DNA of 64,000 nt from Candidatus Methylomicrobium oryzae (lineage in GTDB: Bacteria > Pseudomonadota > Gammaproteobacteria > Methylococcales > Methylomonadaceae), in the NCBI RefSeq assembly GCF_016745425.1, contig NZ_JAERVK010000021.1, positions 1-64,000 on the forward strand, read 5' to 3'. The translations under genes and the position numbers were made by a program. Below the pieces are notes generated by a model. It saw only the letters and a program-made list of their open reading frames with translations. It was not told where the DNA came from and ran no database searches. Of this stretch, positions 40,654 through 51,315 are shown one piece after another. Within the stretch, counting starts at the first letter, position 1, and each line of letters begins with the position of its first letter.

Positions 40654-41553
40654 ATGCCTGATTTAACCCCTCCGATCGTTGCACTGCTGACGCCGTTCGA
40701 CCTCGACGGAAAGATCGCTTGGGGCGCATTCGAATCCTATTTGAACGGCCTTTCTTCCTGGGGCGTAAAGTCGGTCATCGCCAATGGTACGACCGGTGAA
40801 TTTCCCTCTTTGACGCTCGACGAACGGCAGCAGGTTAGCGCATTCGTCAGGCGGCACTTCAAAGGGACCCTGATCGACAACGTCAGTTCGACTTGTACCG
40901 ACGACGTCAAACAACTGATCGCAGGTACAAACGGCGATGCGGTGCTGCTGCTTCCTCCGTACTATTACGCCGGCGCTTCGGCTGAAGGGCTATGCCGTTT
41001 TTTCGAAACCGCATTGTCCGAAAACGCCTTGCCCGCCTTTCTTTACAATTTTCCGAGACACGCCGGCAACCGGATCGATAATGCGCTGATCGAAAGGCTG
41101 CTCGGTAAAGGCATCCGAATCGCCGGCGTCAAGGACTCGAGCGGCGATTTGCGGAATGCGCTCGCCTACCGTACGCGTTATCCCGAGCTGAAGGTATTTT
41201 TTGCAGACGATGCCGGATGTCTGGCGGCCCTGCAAAACGGCCTGCACGGTTCGGTCACCGGCGGGGCGAATCCGCTGCCCGACTATTTGCTCGCAATTCA
41301 GAAAGCCTGGATAAACCGGAGCGATAAGTCGCTGGCCCTACAGGCCGCGCTCGATGCCTGGAACGCGTTTCGCTCGACAAGCGCCCTGACGGAAATCCCG
41401 CTGGTCAAGGCCGCGATGGGCGCACGGATCGCCGGTTTTCCGCCCTATGTCCGCCCGCCCTTTACCACCGCCCCGGCCGAAGCCGCCGGCCGAATCCGAA
41501 CGGCCGTACTCGATCGCCTCTCCGCCCTGCATACCCTCCTGAACGCCCCGTAA
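40654..41553 (+). CDS. DapA-family (DHDPS/NAL) aldolase or dehydratase
   Basis: A 299-residue TIM-barrel protein. The Schiff-base Lys is in GVKDSSGD (about 165), the Tyr in FLYNFPRHAG (about 136), and the glycine-rich entry is ANGTTGEFPSL. The GXXGE motif is GTTGE. The specificity (lysine DHDPS, N-acetylneuraminate lyase, KDG aldolase) cannot be told; the FLYNFP pattern differs from housekeeping DapA (VYNVP). It is followed by the acetoacetyl-CoA synthetase after 116 bases. Confidence 0.85.
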   Translation: MPDLTPPIVALLTPFDLDGKIAWGAFESYLNGLSSWGVKSVIANGTTGEFPSLTLDERQQVSAFVRRHFKGTLIDNVSSTCTDDVKQLIAGTNGDAVLLLPPYYYAGASAEGLCRFFETALSENALPAFLYNFPRHAGNRIDNALIERLLGKGIRIAGVKDSSGDLRNALAYRTRYPELKVFFADDAGCLAALQNGLHGSVTGGANPLPDYLLAIQKAWINRSDKSLALQAALDAWNAFRSTSALTEIPLVKAAMGARIAGFPPYVRPPFTTAPAEAAGRIRTAVLDRLSALHTLLNAP

Positions 41554-41669
41554 AAAATTCCCGCGGCGCCGCCTGCGTTCAAAAGCCCTCCCGACAGCGG
41601 TTTTCCCAGCCTGAACTTCCCTGCCCCAGCCTCACTCTGAGAATATGGAATCGGCCATCGGAGAGCGAC

Positions 41670-43643
<1,974 letters not shown>

Positions 43644-43787
43644 CGCCACGCAAGATACCGGATGCCCAAAGGCAAAACAGGCAGCGACACTCCGCTGTTC
43701 CCTGTTACGCCATGAATTGCGCTTTATCGCAGTGCCCGCGCCGACATAAAACTTCATGCTGGAGCTCGATTTTCAATGGAGGAAAAA

Positions 43788-44813
43788 ATGAAAATCAAAA
43801 AAATATGGAAAATTCCGCTGCTCTTCCTCGCCGTGGCAAATATAGGAGGCCTGCCCGCAAAATCGCAAATACGGCATTATTATATTGCCGCTGAGGACAG
43901 TGTCTGGGATTTCGCCCCTTCCGGCCAGAACCTGGTGCATTGTCACGAGGCCGCGCCTTGCGCGATTCCGGAACCTTGGGCCGACAATCATCGATTTCCG
44001 GCAACGCGCTACATCCGGTACACCGACGCCACCTTCGCAACCCCAATGCCTCAGCCCGAATGGCTGGGCATCCTGGGCCCGGTCATTCGGGCCGAAGTCG
44101 GCGACACCGTCATAGTCCACTTCTGCAATAAGGCGGAGGGTATCTACAGCATGCATCCCCACGGTCTTCGTTATACCAAGGAGAATGAAGGGGCGCATTT
44201 TTTCGGCGCCAATTCCGGGAGTTTGCCCGGCTTCGGATCGGAGGTCATATCCGGCCAATGTTTCGATTACACCTGGGTTGCCGACCGGGACAGCGGCCCG
44301 GCGGAGGGCGAACCGAGTTCCAAGGTATGGTGGTATCACTCGCACATCCATGAAACCGCCGAGGCGAATAAAGGGCTGTTGGGACCGATCATCATCACCC
44401 GTAAGGGAATGGCCCGCCACGACGGCAGCCCGATAGACGTGGATCATGAATTCGTGACCGCTTTCTTCATATTCGACAAACTCGGCGGCGAGGAACCTGG
44501 ACTGATGCACAGCATCAACGGCTATATCTTCGGAAACCTCAAAGGCCTGGTGATGAAGAATGGGCAAAAGGTGCGCTGGCATGTGCTGGGGATGGGCAAT
44601 GAAGTCGATCTTCATACGCCGCACTGGCACGGCAAAACGCTCAAGACCGGGCAGGGAAATGCGGAGCAGCGCACCGACCTCGTGCAACTGCTTCCCGGCG
44701 GCATGGTGACCGCCGATATGGAAGCCGATAATCCGGGCGAGTGGCTGTACCACTGCCATGTAGCCGATCACATCGCGGCAGGGATGTTTACGACCTATCT
44801 GATCAGGGAATGA
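43788..44813 (+). CDS. Two-domain multicopper oxidase, ceruloplasmin-like
   Basis: A 341-residue protein with a signal peptide (about 1-25). It has two cupredoxin domains, not three: MHPHGLRY and WWYHSHIHE in domain 1, and HTPHWHGKT and WLYHCHVADHIAAGMFTTY in domain 2, so all type 1/2/3 ligands exist but trimer assembly is expected, as in small laccases and nitrite-reductase-like oxidases. The LKGLVMKNGQKVRWHVLGMGNEVDLHTPHWHG pattern is close to ceruloplasmin/hephaestin. GGAGG five bases before ATG 43788 sets the start. It precedes hpnR by 182 bases on the same strand. Likely substrates are Fe(II), Cu(I) or phenolics. Confidence 0.85.
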   Translation: MKIKKIWKIPLLFLAVANIGGLPAKSQIRHYYIAAEDSVWDFAPSGQNLVHCHEAAPCAIPEPWADNHRFPATRYIRYTDATFATPMPQPEWLGILGPVIRAEVGDTVIVHFCNKAEGIYSMHPHGLRYTKENEGAHFFGANSGSLPGFGSEVISGQCFDYTWVADRDSGPAEGEPSSKVWWYHSHIHETAEANKGLLGPIIITRKGMARHDGSPIDVDHEFVTAFFIFDKLGGEEPGLMHSINGYIFGNLKGLVMKNGQKVRWHVLGMGNEVDLHTPHWHGKTLKTGQGNAEQRTDLVQLLPGGMVTADMEADNPGEWLYHCHVADHIAAGMFTTYLIRE

Positions 44814-44995
44814 GGGTGTGCAGGCCGAAACGTCGAATCAGACGGCACTTCCCAAGTAAAAACAGGTCAGTAGATTGAACACCTCCAGGAATTCATTCGC
44901 TTCCTTCCGGGAAAGAAAATGATCACGGGCCTGTCCATGGAATGCGCAATAAGTATCGCTTTTGCACCGTAACCATAAAAGTGAGGATGTAAGCC

Positions 44996-46540
44996 ATGAA
45001 GTTCCTTGCCGTTCATCCCAGTCCGCTGATGTATACGCGGGTATTTTTGCGCCTCGAACCTTTGGGGCTAGAACTGGTTGCCGATACGGTCAGGCGCCTG
45101 GGTCACGAGGTTTATCTAATCGATCTGCAGGTCGAGACGCATCGTGATTTTGTGCGGGTATTGGGCACCTGGCGCCCCGACGTCGTCGCGTTCTCGCTGA
45201 ATTATTTGGCGAACGTCCCGGAAGTGATCGATCTGGCGAAGTCCGCCAAAGACCGCTTGCCGGAAAGTTTCGTTTTTATCGGCGGCCACAGCGCTTCGTT
45301 TACCGCCGACGAACTGCTGGAACACGGAGAAGGCAAAATCGATGCGGTGCTCCGGGGCGAAGGCGAGTCGGGAGTTCCTTTATTATTGCGGGCGCTCGCG
45401 GAAGACCGGCAAAACCTCCATACAGTGCCGGGCGTCACCACAGTCGACGGAACCGGTCCGCAGCCTTCCTTCGTTCCCGACCTGAACGATCTCAGCCCGG
45501 CGCGCGACCTGCTCCGCCGGCGCCGCAAATATTATCTCGGGATGCTCGACCCCTGCGCCTCGATCGAATTTTCCCGCGGCTGCCCGTGGGACTGTTCGTT
45601 CTGCAGCGCTTGGACTTTCTACGGCCGCAGCTATCGGGTGATGCATCCGGACAAGGTCGTCGAAGAATTGCAGAAAGTCCGGGAGCCGGGGCTATTCATT
45701 GTCGACGACGTGGCGTTCATTCAGGAAAAACTCGGCCTGGAAATCGGCGAAGCGATCGCGCGCAAGGGCATCAGGAAAGAGTATTACCTGGAAACCCGCG
45801 GCGACGTGCTGCTCCGCAACAAGGACGTGTTCAGGCTCTGGAAGCAGTTGGGGATGAAGTACATGTTCCTCGGCGTCGAGGCGATCGACGAAGAGGGGCT
45901 GGAAAAATACCGGAAGCGCATCTCGCTAAGCAAGAATTTCGAGGCGCTCGAATTCGCCCGCTCCCTGGACATCATGGTCGCGATCAACATCATCGCCGAT
46001 CCGGACTGGGATCACCGCCGCTTCCAAACGATCCGCGAATGGTGCATGGAAGTTCCCGAAATCGTCAACATCAGCATCAACACGCCTTACCCCGGCACCG
46101 AAAGCTGGCTGACCGAAGCGCGCCGGCTGAGCACCCGCGACTACCGCCTGTTCGACATCCAGCATGCGGTATTGCCGACGAAAATGCCGCTGGAAGAATT
46201 TTACGCGGAACTGGTAAAAACACAGAAAGTGCTGTTCACCAAGCACATGGGCTGGACTGCGGTGCGCGATACTTTGTCGACCGTTGCCGGGCAGCTGGCG
46301 CGCGGACAGACCAATTTCGTGCGCAGCATGTTCAAATTCGACAGCGTCTTCAATCCCCAGCTGCAGCTGGCCGATCACCGCCTGCCGGTCCAATATCGCA
46401 TGGCGCCGCCTCCGCCGTCGCAGCAACGCGTCGACGCCAAATCGATCTATATCCACCAACCGCTGGGCCGCCGCAGCCGGCAGCTCGACGATGCCAGCGA
46501 ACGCTTCGTCGACGCCGGGCGCAGCGGTTCGGAAATTTAG
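44996..46540 (+). CDS. hpnR: Hopanoid C-3 methylase (B12-binding radical SAM)
   Basis: A 514-residue class B radical SAM methyltransferase. The N-terminal B12-binding domain has the opening FLAVHPSPLMYTRVFLRLEPLGLELVAD and the rest of the fold to about residue 140; the SAM cluster motif is Cys196-x3-Cys200-x2-Cys203 (GCPWDCSFC). The C-terminal part contains INTPYPGTESW. The FLAVHPSPLMYTRVFLRLEPLGLE start is typical of HpnR, which adds the 3-methyl group to hopanoids of methanotrophs and acetic acid bacteria. GAGG precedes the start. No shc or hpn genes are in the window. The C-terminal tail (about 470-514) is Ser/Arg-rich. Confidence 0.9.
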   Translation: MKFLAVHPSPLMYTRVFLRLEPLGLELVADTVRRLGHEVYLIDLQVETHRDFVRVLGTWRPDVVAFSLNYLANVPEVIDLAKSAKDRLPESFVFIGGHSASFTADELLEHGEGKIDAVLRGEGESGVPLLLRALAEDRQNLHTVPGVTTVDGTGPQPSFVPDLNDLSPARDLLRRRRKYYLGMLDPCASIEFSRGCPWDCSFCSAWTFYGRSYRVMHPDKVVEELQKVREPGLFIVDDVAFIQEKLGLEIGEAIARKGIRKEYYLETRGDVLLRNKDVFRLWKQLGMKYMFLGVEAIDEEGLEKYRKRISLSKNFEALEFARSLDIMVAINIIADPDWDHRRFQTIREWCMEVPEIVNISINTPYPGTESWLTEARRLSTRDYRLFDIQHAVLPTKMPLEEFYAELVKTQKVLFTKHMGWTAVRDTLSTVAGQLARGQTNFVRSMFKFDSVFNPQLQLADHRLPVQYRMAPPPPSQQRVDAKSIYIHQPLGRRSRQLDDASERFVDAGRSGSEI

Positions 46541-46568
46541 CCGGCAGATTGAGTTGCGATTTAGATCC

Positions 46569-46652
46569 GTAGGTTGGGTCGGCGCCAGCCAACCCAACAT
46601 CAAACTGATCCCGATCCTTGTTGGGTTGCGAAAAAGCCGCAGCCCAACCTAC
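46569..46652. repeat. GTAGGTTGGG-type palindromic repeat
   Basis: GTAGGTTGGG at 46569 and CCCAACCTAC ending at 46652 frame two smaller hairpins (AACCCAAC/GTTGGGTT). This is a second REP-like family, unlike the GTAGGATG type, and lies between hpnR and a convergent gene. Confidence 0.65.
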
Positions 46653-46659
46653 AAGTTTC

Positions 46660-47439
46660 CTAGCGCCGGCTCAGCTTAATAGCGCGGGATGGACTCGCCG
46701 CACCGAAAACCGAATTTCCGGCTTTGGCCGAGATATGCTGGTATTTGGCGTAAGCGCTCGCGGCGGCGCCGCGCAGTTCCGCTTCGTCCGCCTGGTCTGC
46801 AAAACCGCGCGCCACCGCTTCCAGCACGTAAGCTTCGGGCGCCATGAAACTGAACGTGGTGACGACGGGCTGAGAACCTGCTGCCTGCAGATGTTCCGCA
46901 AAATACTCGTCGCTCAGGCAGGCAAGTACCACGGCCTGTTTGTCATGCTGCGCATGTTTCGGAAAATGTTCGACGATGGGCCGGCTTGCTTCGTCCATCA
47001 GGCCGTCATGGCCGATGAAGACCACCATTTCCCGCTGCGCCGGATCGGGCGGCGTTGCGGCCACCTGCATGAAGTCCAGCATCGCCCGGTCGATCCGGCT
47101 GCCCCGGTAAGCCTCGGCGGTCACTGTCAGCCTGTCTTCCCAGGCGAACCGGCAACGCTCCAGGATTGTGTCGCTGACTCCGTTTTCGCACCCCAGCTGC
47201 CGCCAACCCGGCGCCCTGCTCAAAAAGGTCTTCACCCCGTAGGCCGCACCCCAATAAAGATTGTGATGAATATCGTTGCCGTTGCCGATTTTCGCGGGCA
47301 CCGGCACGATACCCTGCGAGACATTGTCGACCAGGGAGACGATGACATGGATATGCGGCGTCGGTGCAGCGGCGGCCTGGAACGGCAGGCCCGTAAACAT
47401 CAATATGCCGGTGAAACAAATCGATCGGGGATGAATCAT
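46660..47439 (-). CDS. Secreted protein of unknown function
   Basis: A 259-residue protein with a signal peptide (SICFTGILMFTGLPFQAAAAP) and a conserved-looking core: IHVIVSLVDNVSQGIVPVPAKIGNGNDIHHNLYWGAAYGVKTFL, then VFIGHDGLMDE near the middle. The HVIVSLVDN.SQGIVPVPAKIGNG segment looks like a conserved family of unknown function. No catalytic motif is obvious; it may be a periplasmic enzyme. It is convergent with hpnR. Confidence 0.65.
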   Translation of the reverse strand: MIHPRSICFTGILMFTGLPFQAAAAPTPHIHVIVSLVDNVSQGIVPVPAKIGNGNDIHHNLYWGAAYGVKTFLSRAPGWRQLGCENGVSDTILERCRFAWEDRLTVTAEAYRGSRIDRAMLDFMQVAATPPDPAQREMVVFIGHDGLMDEASRPIVEHFPKHAQHDKQAVVLACLSDEYFAEHLQAAGSQPVVTTFSFMAPEAYVLEAVARGFADQADEAELRGAAASAYAKYQHISAKAGNSVFGAASPSRAIKLSRR

Positions 47440-47621
47440 CAGAAGGAACTCAGCGAAGACAGTTAAATTTCATGGGATAGGTCCTTGTTTCAGGCTGTCC
47501 GAAGCAGGAAACCAAGCATCGGCATAGGACAAGCTTCAGCGTACGGCCCATTCTCTGACTCTCGCCCGACCGGAAGGTTCGAGCTATTCTTGCAATTATT
47601 TTTACCCCGAAACCGAATCTT

Positions 47622-48776
47622 TTACAATTTATAGGCTTCGGTTTCCCGAATCATCTGATTCAGCCACTGCATGTAAGGCGTGCCCCCGGTGCCGCGCGGG
47701 TCCTTCACACGCTTGTGGATATATTCGTTGGCCCAGCCGTAATGCACCTTGCGAAATTCGATCAGGTTGTCGAGTATCGCGTTGAACGGCTCGCGGTATT
47801 CGGGCCGCCGGATGCTCGGCAACGCGGCGACCTGGTCGATATACAGGCGGTGCCGCTTCGGCATGTAGCGGCGCATGTCGTTCAGGTGCTCGGTCAAGAT
47901 CGATGCCTGGTGCGGGATTTTCAGGAACGCGATCAGGGTCGGCACGATGCTGCTCTGGGCGCCGGTTTCGCCGCGAAAATCGATCGCATCCTGCGCCACG
48001 CCTTCATAGACGACATGCTCGAAAAAGCGGATATACGGACGGAAGGTCTTGTAATAGAGCCTCGGGTCCATTTTTTCCGGAATCCTCTTCAGGACCTTGA
48101 CCTGGCTTCCGACCGCCTCGGCAATTTTCCACAAATCGGATCCGATATCGGGCTCCGGTGCGGTTTTCAGCGCGGTATCGATCCGGGCGATCGCCGCCAG
48201 GATGTCGGCCGCGATCGCTTCGATTTCCACATGCACCAGGATAAACCAGTACTCGTCGTACAAATGGACGAAATTCTGCAGCGTATCGATGTTACCCAAT
48301 GCGATGGGTTCGTCAGGCCGGAAACGCCGCCAGTTGTACAGGGCGTAACCGTCGTAGCTCAGAATCGGCGGCCTTTCCAGCAGCCGGCAGGCCTTCGCCA
48401 GCGGCACCGCGATATTGGCCGGCAACTCGTGGTTGACCGCCTCGCCGACCTGATTGATATAGGCGGAGGCCAAAAATCCCAGACGAATGTAGTAAAGCCG
48501 CAGCGCCGGCAGGTTTTCGGGCTCGGCGCCGCCCTGCCAGTGCGGGATTTTCAGCGTTCTCGCATAACGCCGAAATCCGCTGTCGTGCAGCAGGCTGGGC
48601 AGGTCCCGGCCGAGTTGATCCAATGTTTTGTAGGGGGATTCTGCCGGAAAGGCATCCATCGGGTCCGGCTCGGGCAGGAATCCGCGAATGCCGTAGCCGG
48701 GAACATGGATTTCACTCCCGTTCTCTTTCGGGTCTACGGGCTCAGTGGGCGGCCGCCAGTTCTCGCCTTTGCGCAT
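47622..48776 (-). CDS. Indoleamine 2,3-dioxygenase family protein
   Basis: A 384-residue all-helical heme enzyme. Recognisable stretches are FRPYIRFFEHVVYEG, FRGETGAQSSIVPTLIAFL, DMRRYMPKRHRLYI and RKVHYGWANEYIHKRVKDPRGTGGTPYMQWL; the last contains the likely proximal His and the RGTGGT motif that IDO and relatives share. It would open the indole ring of tryptophan or related indoles to formylkynurenine-type products. Its ATG lies inside the preceding gene's 3' end (35-base overlap), so translation is coupled. Bacterial IDO-type enzymes are rarer than TDO, and having both side by side is notable. Confidence 0.88.
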   Translation of the reverse strand: MRKGENWRPPTEPVDPKENGSEIHVPGYGIRGFLPEPDPMDAFPAESPYKTLDQLGRDLPSLLHDSGFRRYARTLKIPHWQGGAEPENLPALRLYYIRLGFLASAYINQVGEAVNHELPANIAVPLAKACRLLERPPILSYDGYALYNWRRFRPDEPIALGNIDTLQNFVHLYDEYWFILVHVEIEAIAADILAAIARIDTALKTAPEPDIGSDLWKIAEAVGSQVKVLKRIPEKMDPRLYYKTFRPYIRFFEHVVYEGVAQDAIDFRGETGAQSSIVPTLIAFLKIPHQASILTEHLNDMRRYMPKRHRLYIDQVAALPSIRRPEYREPFNAILDNLIEFRKVHYGWANEYIHKRVKDPRGTGGTPYMQWLNQMIRETEAYKL

Positions 48777-49644
48777 CCAGACCGTCCCAAAATGCGGCGA
48801 CTCCGTCCAACATTTCGTTGCCGTAACGAATGAACCGGTCTTCGTCCAGGTCCAGGGTGAAATACAGTTCTTCGAGTTCTTCCTGGGTATGGGCCGCGTG
48901 CTGCGACTCGAGCCGGTCGTGCCAGATGAAAAAGCCCAACGGCAGGTCGGTACCGTTCTTTTCGTTGAACCGCTTGAGACCGTCGATCAGCTGCGTCCAG
49001 AAGCCGGCGGCAGCCCAGTTTTCGACCGCATAACTGGCGGCCTGCGAAATCTGATAATCCTCGCCGCCGTAAAGCCGGATCAGTTCATTGCAGAAGAACA
49101 GGGTGGACGCGGTTCCATGCTTGGGTTGACCGATTTCGGCGAACGACAGGCCGAGTTTTTTAGCGATCTGATACAGCCATTCGAAATGGCCGGCGCGGAA
49201 ATGAAAGGTGCCGCCTTCGATGCTGCCTTCGGTCGAGCCGAGAGACTCTCCGGCATGTGCCGACACGGATGAGTTGAAACGGACGCCGATTTCGTTCGCC
49301 AGAATTTCCTTGGATGATCGCATGCTTTCCAGGGTTTCGGCATGAATCATCTTGTTCAACTGGGCGATCAGGAACTGATTCGAAAACACCGAGAATTGCA
49401 CTATAAAAGCCTTGATCTGCGCCAGGCTCTGACTCCCCTGCTCGAACCAGGCGGTATAGGGATTCGCAATAATGACGCGATGTTGGAGCAATTCTTGATT
49501 GATACGGCTTTGAAATTTGAGAAATCGTTTGGCTTTGTCAATCGAATAACCCTGCTGCCCTTCGCTGAGCGCCACCAGCGACGGCACGGTCAGGCTTTCG
49601 ATATGATGCTTTTGCGCAAAATCGACTAAGGGTTTGTCTTGCAT
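48742..49644 (-). CDS. Heme-oxygenase-like iron-dependent oxidase family protein
   Basis: A 300-residue protein starting MQDKPLVDFAQKHH, set by AGAGGT upstream. It is a TENA/PqqC-fold (iron-containing redox enzyme) protein: helical throughout, with MIHAETLES, EIGVRFNSSVSAHAGESLGSTEGSI, FFIWHDRLESQHAAHTQEELEELYF. The E-x-x-H and H-x-x-E/D placement suggests a dinuclear metal site as in heme-oxygenase-like diiron oxidases. Members do N-oxygenation, desaturation or C-C cleavage. It lies between the tryptophan dioxygenase and the indoleamine dioxygenase, so a tryptophan-derived metabolite is the likely substrate. That is inference. Confidence 0.8.
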   Translation of the reverse strand: MQDKPLVDFAQKHHIESLTVPSLVALSEGQQGYSIDKAKRFLKFQSRINQELLQHRVIIANPYTAWFEQGSQSLAQIKAFIVQFSVFSNQFLIAQLNKMIHAETLESMRSSKEILANEIGVRFNSSVSAHAGESLGSTEGSIEGGTFHFRAGHFEWLYQIAKKLGLSFAEIGQPKHGTASTLFFCNELIRLYGGEDYQISQAASYAVENWAAAGFWTQLIDGLKRFNEKNGTDLPLGFFIWHDRLESQHAAHTQEELEELYFTLDLDEDRFIRYGNEMLDGVAAFWDGLDAQRRELAAAH

Positions 49645-49769
49645 GGTGCACCTCTGATGAAGGTTGCTAAACGCCTGTTGGACATCCCGGGCAACGGATA
49701 AGTTTCTGAGGTTGTGTCTGTGCAAAAAACTCTTGCGCTCGGGTTCATCGGGCAATGCGGCTTGCCGAA

Positions 49770-50849
49770 TCAATGACGGTCCCGATAGAACCCCAAATCG
49801 CGAAGCAGCGATTCGGGCAGATCCGGCAGCAGCGAGCGGGGAATCAGGTAAGTCGACAAATTGAACAAATCGTTGAAGATCCGTTTCGCGCTGATGGTCG
49901 CCTTCAGGTAATCGTGACCGCTGGAGCCGCCGGTGCCGATTTTGGTTCCCAGCATCCGCTGTACCATCAACGCATGGCTGCTGCGCCAGTGGGTCAACTG
50001 CTCGTCGATATCCATCAGACGGGTCAACACCCGAAAAGGAAGCTGCAGCAGGGGCGCGTCGCGGTAGAGTTGAATGAAAAGGGCCGCAAGGGTGGCTTTA
50101 TGGCTCAATTGGACGCGCCCCTGTTGCCGGTATTGTTCATAAAGTTGATGATCGAACAGGCTGGCAAAGCTTTGCCGTGTGGACTCATGCTCGGCGATTT
50201 GCTGCTGCTTTTCCTTTTCGCTCAACAGCGGATTGGTTCGGATGATTTCGGCGTCGCTGTCGAGCATCCTGTCGACTGCCCGGCGATAGCTGTTCCAGAA
50301 ACTGTAGCCTTCGCTTTCGAGAAACGGCGTTCGAGACAGCCAGGCCTCCACCTGTTCGAACAGCGACGGTTCCTCCGCAATCCGCTCCAGATACGCGGCA
50401 TCTTCCGGGTTAAAGCGTCCGAAACTGACGTTGCTCAAATGGTGGGACAAGCCCAGCCTTAATTCGATTTCGCGGAATTGCCGGCTTTGAAACCCCGAGG
50501 CCGGGATCAGGACATTGCGGAAATCCAGAAAATCCAGCGGCGTCATCGTTTCCAGAATGCCGATCTGCTGGTTGATCACCAGCTGTATCCGAACGATTCG
50601 GTCGAGACGTACCGCAATGATGTGCAGCCTTCTCTCATCCAACGGCGTGGCGGAGAAAAGTTCCAGCACCGACATCAGTTCATGCAGGATCTGCTTGAAC
50701 CACAGTTCATAAGTCTGGTGCGTAACAATGAACAGCATCTCGTCATGCGCCTCCTGGCCGTACTTGCCGCTTTCGGGCATCTGCGCGTTCAGCAGCAGGT
50801 CCAGATTCAGGTAATCCGCATAATACAGGGGCTTGGTAAGCTTGTTCAT
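49770..50849 (-). CDS. kynA: Tryptophan 2,3-dioxygenase
   Basis: A 359-residue protein, starting at ATG 50847-50849 (MNKLTKPLYYADYL), preceded by AGAGGA. Signature blocks are THQTYELWFKQILHEL, FRNVLIPASGFQSRQFREIELRLG, and HWRSSHALMVQRMLGTKIGTGGSSGHDYLKATI, with the heme-ligand His in HWRSSH and the GTGGSSG substrate loop. It converts tryptophan to N-formylkynurenine. Somewhat larger than most bacterial TDO (about 280) through central insertions around 190-260. It leads the minus-strand cluster. Confidence 0.9.
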   Translation of the reverse strand: MNKLTKPLYYADYLNLDLLLNAQMPESGKYGQEAHDEMLFIVTHQTYELWFKQILHELMSVLELFSATPLDERRLHIIAVRLDRIVRIQLVINQQIGILETMTPLDFLDFRNVLIPASGFQSRQFREIELRLGLSHHLSNVSFGRFNPEDAAYLERIAEEPSLFEQVEAWLSRTPFLESEGYSFWNSYRRAVDRMLDSDAEIIRTNPLLSEKEKQQQIAEHESTRQSFASLFDHQLYEQYRQQGRVQLSHKATLAALFIQLYRDAPLLQLPFRVLTRLMDIDEQLTHWRSSHALMVQRMLGTKIGTGGSSGHDYLKATISAKRIFNDLFNLSTYLIPRSLLPDLPESLLRDLGFYRDRH

Positions 50850-51315
50850 GGAAAAAATCCTCTTTACCTCTAAACAGAAAAAGAGTGCGCTCGATCTTCT
50901 AACATAACAAATCAAATGTACCGCAACAAACTGACGCTAATCCTGCATTTTCAAGTGAACGGCTCACCGCTCAATTAAGGTGTCGAGTGCCATGCCGGAA
51001 TAAAAGGTTAAGGATGTCCTTGCTGTACCGGCAGATACGGGGCAGCGGCAGTTCATGAGAAAAAGAAGCTGTCGCTATGCGCAATGGCAGATACCGAGAT
51101 TCATTTCGAAACTCTATTTCTAAATCAATGTGGCCCAACGTACAGATCAGGTTACGCGTTGTCGATAAGGTTGCGGCTGATACTGAGCCATTGCTCTTAT
51201 CTTTAAATGATCTACGGAAGAGCCAATAGTTCACGCCGGCCAAATCAACCGGCATATGCCCGTGATTGCCAGACGGCAATTTTCTATTACTTGTTCATGA
51301 TCAAAAGGAAATGAT
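50850..51315. other. Spacer between divergent clusters
   Basis: A frame of about 100 codons on the minus strand (50971-51279) has no ribosome-binding site and no recognisable product, so I do not count it as a gene. The region must contain the kynA promoter. Nothing else is seen. Confidence 0.35.

Noticed and set aside
50971-51279. A 102-codon minus-strand frame downstream of the kynA promoter region
   Set aside because: No ribosome-binding site, no homology recognised, mixed composition; kept only as spacer.
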